Source: Aquamicrobium sp.
GTDB taxonomy: Bacteria; Pseudomonadota; Alphaproteobacteria; Rhizobiales; Rhizobiaceae
Direction: 5' to 3'
Assembly: GCA_019739225.1 (NCBI GenBank)
Contig: JAHHDT010000007.1
Coordinates: 1 to 64,000 of the forward strand
Length of the DNA: 64,000 bases
The translations under genes and the position numbers were made by a program. The notes under the pieces were generated by a model. That model made no database searches. It was not told where the DNA came from and saw only the letters and a list, made by a program, of their open reading frames with translations. Numbering within the stretch: position 1 is the stretch's first letter; every line of letters begins with the position of its first letter. This document shows, in pieces, positions 13,121 through 22,042 of this stretch.

Positions 13121-14821
13121 TCAGCGCTGGAACGTCATGCCGAGATAGAGCCGCGTCTCATCGTAGTCGCGGTCTGGAAGCGTTCCGCGCTGGACCTCGT
13201 GGCTGGCCCGACCGGTGATGCCGGCGTATCGATTCAGCCACCAGGTCAGGCTCGCCTCGCTGCGCAGCACTAGATCGCTTTCGTCGTGGCCGAAATAGTC
13301 ACGCCAGCCGATGCCGGCAAGAACGCTGCCGGTGAGGTTGTGCCGCAATTCGCGGCTCACCGAAAGGCTGGCCGAGTGGTAGAGCGAGCCGGTCTTGCCG
13401 GGAATCGTCGAACCCTCGACTTCGGTCGAGGCATCCAGCGCAACCGTCGTTCCGCGCACCGGCGACCAGGCAAGGTTTGCGGCAAGCGAAAGACCGGACA
13501 TCGTCTGAAGGCGCTCGTCCTCCGGGTTCTCACTCACCCATCCGGCCGAAATCTCGCCGCGCAGTTTCTCCTGGATGTCGACCTCGACACCGGCGCGCAG
13601 GCCGTAGCGGTCGGCCGAGCGGCGGTAGCCATTCCGGTCGAACTCCTCGTCGAAGGAGCGTCGTCCGATCTCCGCTTCCACGAAGGGTCGCAAGGCAGGG
13701 GATATTTCGTAACCTGCGCGCATTCGCATCAGCGCCAGGGTCGTGTCGCGGTCGTCCTGAGGCAGCGCGCCGCCGCCCGACAGCGTGGCGTCGCCATAGG
13801 TTTCGCGGATCACGTCGCCGGCTAGCCGCAGGCGAAGCGGGCCGAGATCCCGTTCGACGCCCGCATTGCCGGTGAATGTGTGTCGTATCGGGCGTGAAAC
13901 CGCATCCTCGATCGTCTCGGGCGATGATGCCGATTCCGGGCGCACGCGATAACCGCCGCCGACAAACGCGCTCCACTGGTCGGCGAGATCAAGCCGCAAT
14001 TGACCTGCGACGCCGCCCTCGACCTCGGAAATCTCCTGTCCGGACAGGGATTTGCGATACGAGACGTCGGCGTCGATCGTCGCGCTGTGGCGGGACCAGT
14101 CCGAGATGGCGTTGAGGCGCAGGGCTGTCTCGGAAAAGGTCGAGCCTTCTCCATCGGGGCTCAGATTGGCATTCGATGTCCAGCCGATGCCCTGTTCCAG
14201 GGTTGGCGTGACAATGAAGGTGCCGAGCCGCAGACCCAGCGGTGCGTAGGGGTTTTCGTCAGGCGTACGCGTGAGGCCTTCGATGGCGGTAGCGCGGGTG
14301 CTGTCGGCAGCGGCTCGACCCGCGTCGACGTCGTCGAGCGCGTCGGCCCGCGGCGTTCGCACCGTCCCGGTGACGAGATCGGCCTCGTCGGCATCGACGG
14401 CTGCGGCCCTCTGTTGATCAAGGGTTGCCGCCGTCTGAGCGCGGCCGATCGGTTCCACCGCGGATGCCGGATCGTCGAGTGCATCGTCGGTCAGCGCGCC
14501 TTGCCTTGGCTGGGCGGCCGCCGCATCGGACGCGGCTTCTTCTTCGTCCGGCAGGGCTCCGGCGCTGCTCGGCGAATATGGGCGGGCGTCTGGTTCCTGC
14601 CCGTCCAGGAGGGTCTGGGAATCGAGCAGGGACTGTTCGTCGCGCTGGGGAAACCCGCCGAGCAGGTTGTCGGTGATGCTGCGTTCGAGCACGGGCCCGC
14701 GCAGGTCAGGCTCCATCTGCGCGGAGGCCTCGCCGCAAACAAGGACCGCGCCGGCCGCGGCCAGCGTGAGCGCGCCAAAGCTGCGCGGCGTCCTTCTGTG
14801 ATGCGGCGGAAGTGGTGCCAT
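13121..14821 (-). CDS. outer-membrane beta-barrel protein (BBP2-type), with acidic linker
   Basis: 566 residues from ATG at 14821, where a signal peptide ends at GEASA. Residues about 30-195 are a low-complexity Asp/Ala/Glu/Gln-rich stretch of unknown role. The rest is a run of alternating amphipathic strands with many Tyr/Arg/Gly turns, closing with a strand LYLGMTFQR at the C-terminus. This is the pattern of the putative beta-barrel porin 2 family common in rhizobia. Location in the outer membrane is a firm inference, but the cargo or function is unknown. A longer start at 14929 is open but adds an Arg-rich segment before the signal peptide. Confidence 0.75.
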   Translation of the reverse strand: MAPLPPHHRRTPRSFGALTLAAAGAVLVCGEASAQMEPDLRGPVLERSITDNLLGGFPQRDEQSLLDSQTLLDGQEPDARPYSPSSAGALPDEEEAASDAAAAQPRQGALTDDALDDPASAVEPIGRAQTAATLDQQRAAAVDADEADLVTGTVRTPRADALDDVDAGRAAADSTRATAIEGLTRTPDENPYAPLGLRLGTFIVTPTLEQGIGWTSNANLSPDGEGSTFSETALRLNAISDWSRHSATIDADVSYRKSLSGQEISEVEGGVAGQLRLDLADQWSAFVGGGYRVRPESASSPETIEDAVSRPIRHTFTGNAGVERDLGPLRLRLAGDVIRETYGDATLSGGGALPQDDRDTTLALMRMRAGYEISPALRPFVEAEIGRRSFDEEFDRNGYRRSADRYGLRAGVEVDIQEKLRGEISAGWVSENPEDERLQTMSGLSLAANLAWSPVRGTTVALDASTEVEGSTIPGKTGSLYHSASLSVSRELRHNLTGSVLAGIGWRDYFGHDESDLVLRSEASLTWWLNRYAGITGRASHEVQRGTLPDRDYDETRLYLGMTFQR

Positions 14822-14952
14822 CGTCGCCCGATCGGTGCGGCGCGGAGCGCGCCGGAGGTTTACCGAACCGTAAACAGCGTTGGTTAACGGATGATTGATT
14901 TCGGAGGGGAACGGGGTCCGCGACGGCACTGCCGATGGACACGGCGCGGCGG

Positions 14953-14967
14953 AAGCGCTAAGCGCTT
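14953..14967. promoter_or_regulatory. palindrome over the kdsD ribosome-binding region
   Basis: AAGCGCT-A-AGCGCTT is a perfect 7-1-7 inverted repeat ending 3 bp before the kdsD start codon. It occupies the position where a Shine-Dalgarno should be, and no good SD is visible. It could be an operator or a translation-damping hairpin. Confidence 0.35.
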
Positions 14968-14970
14968 GCC

Positions 14971-15969
14971 ATGCAGAGAAAAGCCATTACCGCACCGGTC
15001 GACAGGGCGTTGGCGATCGCCTCGGCCCTGCGCACCCTGCGCACCGAGATGAACGGGCTGGACGCGCTCGTCGCCTCGCTGGAAAACGGGCTCGGCGAGC
15101 CATTCGCCGCAGCCGTCGACATGATCGGGGGCATCACCGGCCGCGTCATCGTCACCGGCGTCGGCAAGAGTGGCCACATCGGATCGAAGATCGCGGCAAC
15201 GCTCGCCTCCACCGGCACGCCGGCCTTTTTCGTCCATCCAGCCGAAGCCAATCACGGCGACCTCGGCATGATCGCGCCGGACGACGCGATCATCGCCATG
15301 TCATGGTCCGGCGAAACGTCGGAGCTGAAAGGCATCGTCGCTTATGCGAGCCGCTTCGCGATCCCGCTGATCGCAATCACCGCAGGGCTCGATTCAGCAC
15401 TGGCGCGACAGGCAAGCGTCGTGCTCGCCTTGCCGAAGGTCGCGGAAGCCTGCCCGCACGGTCTCGCCCCCACCACCTCGACCGTAATGCAACTCGTCCT
15501 CGGCGATGCGCTCGCTGTGGCGCTGCTGGAGGCGAGGGGGTTCACGCCGGATCACTTCCGTACGTTCCATCCCGGCGGCAAGCTGGGCGCGAGCCTGGTT
15601 CAGGTGGGCGAGATCATGCATCGCGGTGAGGAGCTTCCAGTCGTCGCAAGCGGAACGAGCGTGCGTGATGCAGTGCTTGAAATCTCGCGCAAGGGCTTTG
15701 GCTGCGTAGCGGTGGTGGGTGCCGACGGCGCGCTCGAAGGGATTGTTACCGACGGCGACCTGCGGCGCCACATCGACACGGACATGATGGCGATGACGGT
15801 GGACGACATCATGACCCGCCAGCCCCGGTGCGTGGAGGCGGATGCTCTAGCGGGCGCGGTGCTGCAACTGGTCAACGCGTCCTCGATCACCTCGGTGATC
15901 GTCGTGGAGGATCGCAAGCCTGTCGGGCTGGTTCACATGCACGATCTGCTGCGGATCGGCGCGGCCTAG
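14971..15969 (+). CDS. kdsD: D-arabinose 5-phosphate isomerase (KpsF/GutQ family)
   Basis: 332 residues. Interconverts ribulose 5-phosphate and arabinose 5-phosphate, the first step toward KDO of lipopolysaccharide. The SIS domain (about 40-185) carries VTGVGKSGHIGSKIAATLAS and the MSWSGET phosphate loop. Two CBS domains follow (about 215-330), with the linker HPGGKLGASL. Length and domain order match KdsD. The start codon has no clear Shine-Dalgarno and a palindrome lies over the site. The stop overlaps the convergent nfeD-like gene by 4 bp. Confidence 0.92.
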   Translation: MQRKAITAPVDRALAIASALRTLRTEMNGLDALVASLENGLGEPFAAAVDMIGGITGRVIVTGVGKSGHIGSKIAATLASTGTPAFFVHPAEANHGDLGMIAPDDAIIAMSWSGETSELKGIVAYASRFAIPLIAITAGLDSALARQASVVLALPKVAEACPHGLAPTTSTVMQLVLGDALAVALLEARGFTPDHFRTFHPGGKLGASLVQVGEIMHRGEELPVVASGTSVRDAVLEISRKGFGCVAVVGADGALEGIVTDGDLRRHIDTDMMAMTVDDIMTRQPRCVEADALAGAVLQLVNASSITSVIVVEDRKPVGLVHMHDLLRIGAA

Positions 15970-16427
15970 GTTTCCTCAACCCTTAACTCACCACTCTCGG
16001 CAGAGACAACGCGTACGCGCGTTCCGGCCGGCAGGTCGGGGCCCGCGACGCGCCACAGCGTGTCGCCGAGCCGCACGCGGCCGTATCCGTTGGTGATCGC
16101 TTCCTCGAGCGTCGCCGTGCGCCCGACAAGCTGGCGCTCACGCTGGTTGAGCAGAGGCTGATCGGTGTCGTCCTGGTTCCCGCCGGAGAAGAAGCGGCGG
16201 CCCACCAGTACCGAAGCGATGGACAGGCCGAGGAAGACGAGCACCTGCACCTGCCATACCCAGATCGCGCTGTCCCATAGCTGCAGGGAAAGTGTGCCGG
16301 TGAGGATCGCGGCAATGCCCAGCCACAGCAGGTAGGCGCCGGGCGCTACGATCTCCAGCGTCAGCAGCACGGCGCCCAGAACCATCCAGTTCCAGGGGCC
16401 GAGTTCCGTCAACCATTGCATGATCAT
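15966..16427 (-). CDS. NfeD-like membrane protein
   Basis: 153 residues. Membrane segments at about 14-35 and 45-75 precede a C-terminal OB-fold (about 95-150) containing the LVGRTATLEEAI and GRVRLGDTLWRV blocks of the short NfeD family. NfeD proteins partner with SPFH/stomatin proteins, and here the SPFH gene lies 21 bp upstream in the same direction, as expected for that pair. A role in membrane quality control is inferred from the family. Confidence 0.9.
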   Translation of the reverse strand: MIMQWLTELGPWNWMVLGAVLLTLEIVAPGAYLLWLGIAAILTGTLSLQLWDSAIWVWQVQVLVFLGLSIASVLVGRRFFSGGNQDDTDQPLLNQRERQLVGRTATLEEAITNGYGRVRLGDTLWRVAGPDLPAGTRVRVVSAESGELRVEET

Positions 16428-16448
16428 CGGGCGGACCTCGCGCTTGGA

Positions 16449-17405
16449 TCAGGCCGGCTGGTCGGGCGTGACGCTCGGCGTGCGGGCGGTGGAATGGCGG
16501 GGTCGTGCCGTATGGCCGTCTTCGCCGAACACTTCCTTCGCAATCGCCCCGATGCCGCCAAGCGAGCCGATGAGCGACGACGCCTCGAGAGGCATCAACA
16601 CGACCTTGCTGTTGGTGGCGGAGCCGATCTTGGCCATTGCCTCGGTGTATTTCTGCGCCACGAAGTAGTTGATCGCCTGCACGTCGCCCTTGGCGATGGC
16701 TTCGGAAACGACCTGCGTTGCGCGGGCCTCGGCCTCCGCCGCGCGCTCGCGGGCCTCGGCGTCGCGGAAAGCGGCTTCGCGGCGGCCTTCGGCCTCAAGC
16801 ACCTGCGCCTGCTTCAGGCCCTCTGCCTCGAGAATCTGGGCGCGCTTGTTGCGTTCCGCCATCATCTGGCGGGCCATCGATTCGACCAGGTTGGCGGGCG
16901 GGTTGATGTCCTTGATCTCCACGCGGGTCATCTTGATGCCCCAGGGCTGGGCCGCCTCGTCGACGATCTTCAGCAGCCTGTCGTTGATGGCATCGCGATT
17001 GGACAGCAATTCGTCGAGGTCCATCGAGCCCATGACGGAGCGGATGTTGGTCATGGTGAGGTTGAGGATGGCGTTTTCGAGACCGGAAACCTGGTAGGCG
17101 GCCTGGGCGGCGCTCAGGACCTGGTAGAAGGCAACGCCGTCGACGGCCACGATAGCGTTGTCGCGGGTGATGACCTCCTGCGTCGGCACATCGAGCACCT
17201 GTTCCATCATGTTCATCTTCGCGCCGACGCGATCGATGAACGGCACGATGATGTTGAGGCCGGGCGACAGGGTCTTGGTGTAGCGGCCGAAGCGCTCGAC
17301 CGTATAGTTGTAGCCCTGCGGCACCGTCTTGATCCCCGCAAAGATGAGGAACAGGACGAGGACGACAAGAACCGGAATGAGAATGTCGAACCCAGAAAAC
17401 GGCAT
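16449..17405 (-). CDS. SPFH/Band 7 (stomatin/QmcA-like) membrane protein
   Basis: 318 residues from ATG at 17405, preceded by GGAGGG. There is one N-terminal membrane segment (about 6-25), then the Band 7 domain opening with [20 protein letters not shown] and the [20 protein letters not shown] block that closely resembles Escherichia coli QmcA. Residues about 190-255 are an Ala/Glu/Arg-rich coiled coil that drives oligomer formation. It forms membrane microdomain scaffolds and is cotranscribed with the NfeD-like gene. A start 4 codons upstream (17417) is possible but lacks a ribosome site. Confidence 0.93.
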   Translation of the reverse strand: MPFSGFDILIPVLVVLVLFLIFAGIKTVPQGYNYTVERFGRYTKTLSPGLNIIVPFIDRVGAKMNMMEQVLDVPTQEVITRDNAIVAVDGVAFYQVLSAAQAAYQVSGLENAILNLTMTNIRSVMGSMDLDELLSNRDAINDRLLKIVDEAAQPWGIKMTRVEIKDINPPANLVESMARQMMAERNKRAQILEAEGLKQAQVLEAEGRREAAFRDAEARERAAEAEARATQVVSEAIAKGDVQAINYFVAQKYTEAMAKIGSATNSKVVLMPLEASSLIGSLGGIGAIAKEVFGEDGHTARPRHSTARTPSVTPDQPA

Positions 17406-17494
17406 CAAGCCCTCCATCGTGTTGCCCGCGCCGACGCTACGCGCCGCAGAATGTCGCCGAACAGACTTAAGGCCGTTTGCGCACCGTTACAATG

Positions 17495-18556
17495 TCAGAG
17501 CCAACCCGCCAGCTCCCGCCTGACGAGCGTTTCCAGCATGGCCATTCCGGCGTCGCTGTCGTTGAGGCAGGGTATGTGGGAGAAGTTCTGGCCGCCGGCG
17601 TGCATGAAGACCTCGCGCACCTCGCCGTCGATCTCCTCCAGCGTCTCGATACAGTCGGCCGAAAAGCCCGGATTGATGATGGCGATCGACTTCACGCCTT
17701 CTTTCGCAAGGGCCTCGACCGTCTTGTCGGTGTACGGTTTCAGCCATTCCGCCTTGCCGAACAGCGACTGAAAGGTCGTCCGCAGCCGCTTCTCGTTCCA
17801 GCCGAGCCGCTCGCGCAGTAGGCGCGTGGTTTTCTGGCAGTGGCAGTGATACGGATCGCCCTTCTCGAAATAGGCCTTCGGGATGCCGTGATAGGAAGTA
17901 AGCACGACCTCGGGCTCGAAATCGAGCCCGGCAAGGTGCGTCTCGATCGATTGCGCGAGCGCTTCGATATAGGCAGGATCGTCGTAGTAGGGCGGCACGG
18001 AGCGCACGGTGGGCATGTGCCTGATCTTCATCAGCGCCCGGTAGAGCTGGTCATTCGCCGTCGCGGTCGTCGTCGCCGAAAACTGCGGGTAGAGCGGGAA
18101 CATCACGATCCTGTCACAGCCTTGCGCCGTCAGGCGCTTGACCGCGCTCGCGATCGACGGGCTCCCATAGCGCATGCCCCATTCGACGGTTATGCGAGGC
18201 TCGTGGGCGAAGGCTTCAGCAAGGCGTTCCGCCTGACCGCGGGTGATGGTGCGCAGGGGCGATTCGTCCTTGTCGCGGTTCCAGATCTTCTCGTAGTCCG
18301 CTCCGGCCTTCTGCGGCCTGGTAGTCAGCACCGCGCCGTAGAGGATAGGATACCAGATCGCCTTGTTCAGCTCGATGACGCGTGTATCGGACAGGAACTC
18401 ACGCAGGTATCTCCACATCGACCAGTAGTCGGTGCCGTCCGGTGTGCCGAGATTGGTCAGCAGGATACCGATGCGCCCGGTCTTCACCGGCGGATGTCCT
18501 TCCGGCAGCGATACCGTCGCCTTTGCGTTACCCGGTGCAGTTGCGCCGACGCCCAT
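17495..18556 (-). CDS. hemH: ferrochelatase
   Basis: 353 residues. Inserts ferrous iron into protoporphyrin IX to finish protoheme. Family motifs are LLTNLGTPDGTDYWSMWRYL, the central GMRYGSPSI block, SYHGIPKAYFEKGDPYHCHC (catalytic His and product-binding region) and FSADCIETLEEI. ATG at 18556 lies 8 bp after AAGGAG, so it is preferred over the in-frame GTG at 18565. No membrane anchor. It stands in a minus-strand series but has 73 bp to its upstream neighbour. Confidence 0.95.
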   Translation of the reverse strand: MGVGATAPGNAKATVSLPEGHPPVKTGRIGILLTNLGTPDGTDYWSMWRYLREFLSDTRVIELNKAIWYPILYGAVLTTRPQKAGADYEKIWNRDKDESPLRTITRGQAERLAEAFAHEPRITVEWGMRYGSPSIASAVKRLTAQGCDRIVMFPLYPQFSATTTATANDQLYRALMKIRHMPTVRSVPPYYDDPAYIEALAQSIETHLAGLDFEPEVVLTSYHGIPKAYFEKGDPYHCHCQKTTRLLRERLGWNEKRLRTTFQSLFGKAEWLKPYTDKTVEALAKEGVKSIAIINPGFSADCIETLEEIDGEVREVFMHAGGQNFSHIPCLNDSDAGMAMLETLVRRELAGWL

Positions 18557-18638
18557 TTCAGTCACTCCTTGCAGGTGGCCGGAAGCTAGGCATTACGTGA
18601 GGCATTGCAATATGCCCGCTTGACGCACCTTGCCGGCG

Positions 18639-19892
18639 TCAGTTCGCGTAGTCCCGCTCGTCGGCGATCACCTTGCCGTCGTTGGGAAGCGAACCTGGTT
18701 CTGCCAGTTGCACCGCACCGCCAAGCTTGGTGATCTCGCGCAGCGACGTCTCGATGGCGGATGCGTCGGGCGAGGCGCCTGGCGTGGCCTCCACATGCAG
18801 CGTCATCGCATCGCGCGCGCCGTCGCGTATCACCACCAGCCGTGCCCGCGCCACCTCGCGGTGGCGGGCCACCACCTCGGCGATCTGCTTCGGGTCCACG
18901 AACATGCCCTTCACCTTGGTGCGCTGGTCCGCGCGGCCCATCCAGCCTTTGAGGCGCTGTCCCGTACGTCCGCAGGGCGAATGGCCGGGCATTATTGCCG
19001 AGAGGTCTCCGGTGCCGAGCCGCACCAGCGGATAGGCGGGGTTGAGGCTGGTCACCACCAGCTCGCCAACTTCGCCCTCCGGCACCGGGTCGCCGGTTCC
19101 TGGCCGGACTATCTCCACGATAAGGTCCTCGTTGACGATCATGCCGGGGTTGGGCGCGCCGTCCTCGGCGGCACTCTCATAGGCGATCACGCCGAATTCG
19201 GCGGTGGCGTAGCATTGATAGACGCGGACTCCGCGCGAAAGGTATTCCTGGCGCAGGGACGGGAACAGCGCGCCTCCCGAAACGAGGCCGAGCCGGAACG
19301 ACGAGATGTCCTTGCCCGTCTCGGCTGCGCGGTCGAGCATCACCTTGAGGAAATCCGGCGTGCCGCCATAGACGCCTGGCTTGAGCGCCGCGGCAGCCTC
19401 GACCTGCATGTCGGTGTTGCCGGTGCCTGCCGCGAAGACCGTGCAGCCCAGCGCCCTTGCACCTTCGTCGATGATGAAGCCGCCGGGGGTCATGTGATAC
19501 GAAAACGCGTTGTGCATGATGTCGCCCGGCCGAATGCCGACGGCGAACATGGCCCGCGCCGAGTGGCCGGAATCCTTCTCCAGTCCCTGCGGCTCCCAGA
19601 GGGGACCGGGCGACATGAAGACCCTGCTGCCGTGCAGATGAGCCGGATTGACGAAGCCGCCGAATGGCGGGTTCCGCGCCTGCATCGCCATCAGCTCGGC
19701 CTTGCGCAGCACAGGCAGATAGGCGAGGGCGGAACGGGAGGTCAGCGTCGCGGGGTCGATCCCTTCGAGCCACCTTGCGAGACCCGGGACATCGCGTATC
19801 GAGGAAGCGAGAAATTCCGGCAATCGCGCGAAAAGCTCCTTCTCGCGTTCCTGCGGGCTTCGCTGTTCGCGAGCGTCGAAATAGGCGGCCAT
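18639..19892 (-). CDS. phenylacetate-CoA ligase-like adenylate-forming enzyme
   Basis: 417 residues from ATG at 19892, which has an excellent GGGAGGAACG ribosome site. The fold resembles PaaK: the VYGGTPDFLKVML segment, a P-loop-like region FAAGTGNTDMQ, the YQCYATAEFGVIAYE adenylate motif and a C-terminal MGRADQRTKVKGMFVDPKQ lid. The usual SSGTTG loop is replaced by FAAGTGN, so I keep the call at family level. It would activate an aryl or aliphatic carboxylate to its CoA thioester. The substrate is not evident from its neighbours (hemH, omp10). Confidence 0.82.
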   Translation of the reverse strand: MAAYFDAREQRSPQEREKELFARLPEFLASSIRDVPGLARWLEGIDPATLTSRSALAYLPVLRKAELMAMQARNPPFGGFVNPAHLHGSRVFMSPGPLWEPQGLEKDSGHSARAMFAVGIRPGDIMHNAFSYHMTPGGFIIDEGARALGCTVFAAGTGNTDMQVEAAAALKPGVYGGTPDFLKVMLDRAAETGKDISSFRLGLVSGGALFPSLRQEYLSRGVRVYQCYATAEFGVIAYESAAEDGAPNPGMIVNEDLIVEIVRPGTGDPVPEGEVGELVVTSLNPAYPLVRLGTGDLSAIMPGHSPCGRTGQRLKGWMGRADQRTKVKGMFVDPKQIAEVVARHREVARARLVVIRDGARDAMTLHVEATPGASPDASAIETSLREITKLGGAVQLAEPGSLPNDGKVIADERDYAN

Positions 19893-20025
19893 CGTTCCTC
19901 CCTCAGCCTCCGGCATCCTTTTCAGATGCCTTATCGCAGGGGGATTGCCTCTGACGCAAGGTGGGCGGATGCCACGCATCCGCCCACATCGCAAAAAGCC
20001 GGGTTTTCGTCGCCGGGGTCGCTGC

Positions 20026-20427
20026 TCAGGCCGTGCCCGCGCCGCGGCGGATCAGCGAGAACTGCTGGCCGGTCGAGCCGGTGCAGTTGAGCTGCGTCTG
20101 GCTCACCATTGCGCAATTGACCTGGGTCGTCGTCTGCCTGATGAGCGACGTTACCGAGATCGACACCGTCGACGCGTCGATCTGCGAATAATTGCCTTCG
20201 GCGAGCTTGTTACCGGTGTCGGTTGCAAGCGTTTCGAACCTGCCGGCAGTGAAGCGCGACATTGCCACGCCGTCGGTGCTGACCCATTCGCCCTCGAAGC
20301 CGGTCTGCATTGCCGAAGGCCCGACGGGACGGTCGCGCCTCTGCGGCTCACCCATGCTCTGGCAACCTGCCAGAGCGACCACAGTTGCCACCGCTGCAAC
20401 TGCGCGAAATTTGACCGCATTCATCAT
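20026..20427 (-). CDS. omp10: Omp10-like outer-membrane lipoprotein
   Basis: 133 residues. The signal peptide has lipobox LAGC (Cys22), so the mature protein is a lipoprotein. The body has the AprI/Inh-like beta-barrel pattern: EGEWVS, GRFETLATDTGNKLAEGNY, SLIRQTTTQVNCAMVSQTQLNC, and a terminal FSLIRR. The paired cysteines and whole layout match Brucella Omp10. It is monocistronic with an AAGGA ribosome site. Function is envelope integrity by analogy; a protease-inhibitor activity is not shown. Confidence 0.88.
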   Translation of the reverse strand: MMNAVKFRAVAAVATVVALAGCQSMGEPQRRDRPVGPSAMQTGFEGEWVSTDGVAMSRFTAGRFETLATDTGNKLAEGNYSQIDASTVSISVTSLIRQTTTQVNCAMVSQTQLNCTGSTGQQFSLIRRGAGTA

Positions 20428-20522
20428 GCCGACTGTCCTTTTTTCGGTACGACTGGATTCTCAATCGCCGTTTTTGCAGGCGAAAGCAAGGTTGGCGCGC
20501 TGTCGCGCCGTCCGCACAACGC

Positions 20523-21974
20523 TTAACGAACAAGAATGTTGCGGAATTGCCAGGGGTCGGTCGTATCAATGTCTTCGGGGAAGAGACCGGGCCGGCCGTC
20601 GAGGGGCGTCCAGTCGGTATAATAGCCTTTAACAGGCCCGAGATAGGGTATCTGAACCTCAAGACAGCGCCGATAGTCGATCTCGTCGGTCTCGACGATA
20701 CCCGCCTCCGGATTTTCCAGCGCCCAGACCATGCCTGCGAGCACCGCCGACGAAACCTGAAGTCCGGTCGCATTCTGGTAGGGCGCCAGTTGCCGCGCGT
20801 CGTCGAGCGAAAGCTGCGAGCCATACCAGTAGGCATTGCGGTCATGGCCGTAGAGCAGCACGCCCAGCTCGTCGACGCCGTCGACCAGCTCGAACTCGTC
20901 GAGGACATGCTGCACCGGTTGGGCCTTGCCCTCGGCGCCGAACATCTCATGCAGCGACAGCACCGCGTCGTTGCAGGGATGGTAGGCGTAGTGACAGGTG
21001 GGGCGGAAGACGGGCACGCCGTCCTCACCACGCACCGTGAAATAGTCGGCGATGGAAATCGCTTCGTTGTGGGTGACTAGGAAGCCGTATTGCGGGCCGG
21101 GCGTGGGGCACCAGCTGCGCACGCGCGTGTTGGCGCCCGGCTGCTCCAGATAGATCGCAGCGGCGCTGCCGTCCGCGTGCTGCTTCGCGTTCGCGGGCAT
21201 CCACTTCTCGTGCGTGCCCCAGCCCAGTTCGGCCGGCTGCAGACCTTCGGCGATGAAGCCCTCGACCGACCAGGTATTCCAGAACGCGTTCAAGGGCTTG
21301 GGGTCCTTCGCGCGCTGGGTATCACGTTCGGCGATGTGCACGCCCCTGACGCCAGCCGAGTGCATAAGGCGCGCCCAGCCTTCGCGGTCGCCGGTGGTAG
21401 GCTCCTGGAAATCGAGACCCAGGTCCTTGGCGAGATTGAGCAGTGCCTGCTTGACGAACCATGAGACCATGCCGGGATTGGCGCCGCAGCATGAGATCGC
21501 CGTGGTGCCGCCGGGCGAATTTCGCTTCTCCGCCCGCATTGTTTCCCGCAACGCATAGTTGGTGCGCGAGGCGTTGTCGGCGTCACGGTCGAAGTAGAAG
21601 CCGAGCCACGGCTCCACCACCGTGTCGATATAGAGGACACCCAGTTCCCGGCAGAGCCGCACGAGATCGAGCGACCCGGTATCGACCGACAGGTTCACGC
21701 AGAAACCCTGGCCTTCTCCGGCAGTTAGCAGTGGGGTGAGCAGTTCGCGATAGTTCTCCTCCGTGACGTGTGCCGGAACATGACGTGCGCCGTACTGCGC
21801 CATGATCTTTGCGTCGGCGGCACTTTCCCGCGGCTCCACGACCACCAGCCGCGAAGGATCGTAGCGGAAGTGCCGTTCGATCAGCGGCAGCGTGCCCTGA
21901 CCGATCGAACCAAATCCGATGATGACGATCGGGCCGGTGATTTCACCGTAGATAGGCGGGGCGGCATCTGCCAT
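20523..21974 (-). CDS. hss: homospermidine synthase
   Basis: 483 residues. NAD-dependent enzyme that makes sym-homospermidine from putrescine, the signature polyamine of many rhizobia. It has the Rossmann motif IIGFGSIGQGTLPLIERHF at the N-terminus, then the EPWLGFYFD, CCGANPGMVSWFVKQALL and TPGPQYGFLVTHNEA blocks of the bacterial Hss family. Full length. An ornithine decarboxylase with a structured leader lies 25 kb away in the same window and would supply its putrescine. Confidence 0.95.
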   Translation of the reverse strand: MADAAPPIYGEITGPIVIIGFGSIGQGTLPLIERHFRYDPSRLVVVEPRESAADAKIMAQYGARHVPAHVTEENYRELLTPLLTAGEGQGFCVNLSVDTGSLDLVRLCRELGVLYIDTVVEPWLGFYFDRDADNASRTNYALRETMRAEKRNSPGGTTAISCCGANPGMVSWFVKQALLNLAKDLGLDFQEPTTGDREGWARLMHSAGVRGVHIAERDTQRAKDPKPLNAFWNTWSVEGFIAEGLQPAELGWGTHEKWMPANAKQHADGSAAAIYLEQPGANTRVRSWCPTPGPQYGFLVTHNEAISIADYFTVRGEDGVPVFRPTCHYAYHPCNDAVLSLHEMFGAEGKAQPVQHVLDEFELVDGVDELGVLLYGHDRNAYWYGSQLSLDDARQLAPYQNATGLQVSSAVLAGMVWALENPEAGIVETDEIDYRRCLEVQIPYLGPVKGYYTDWTPLDGRPGLFPEDIDTTDPWQFRNILVR

Positions 21975-22042
21975 TGCGGGGAACTCCAGACTGAAAGCGA
22001 TGGCTCGGCCTTAATCACGGAACCATGACACAATCAACACGG

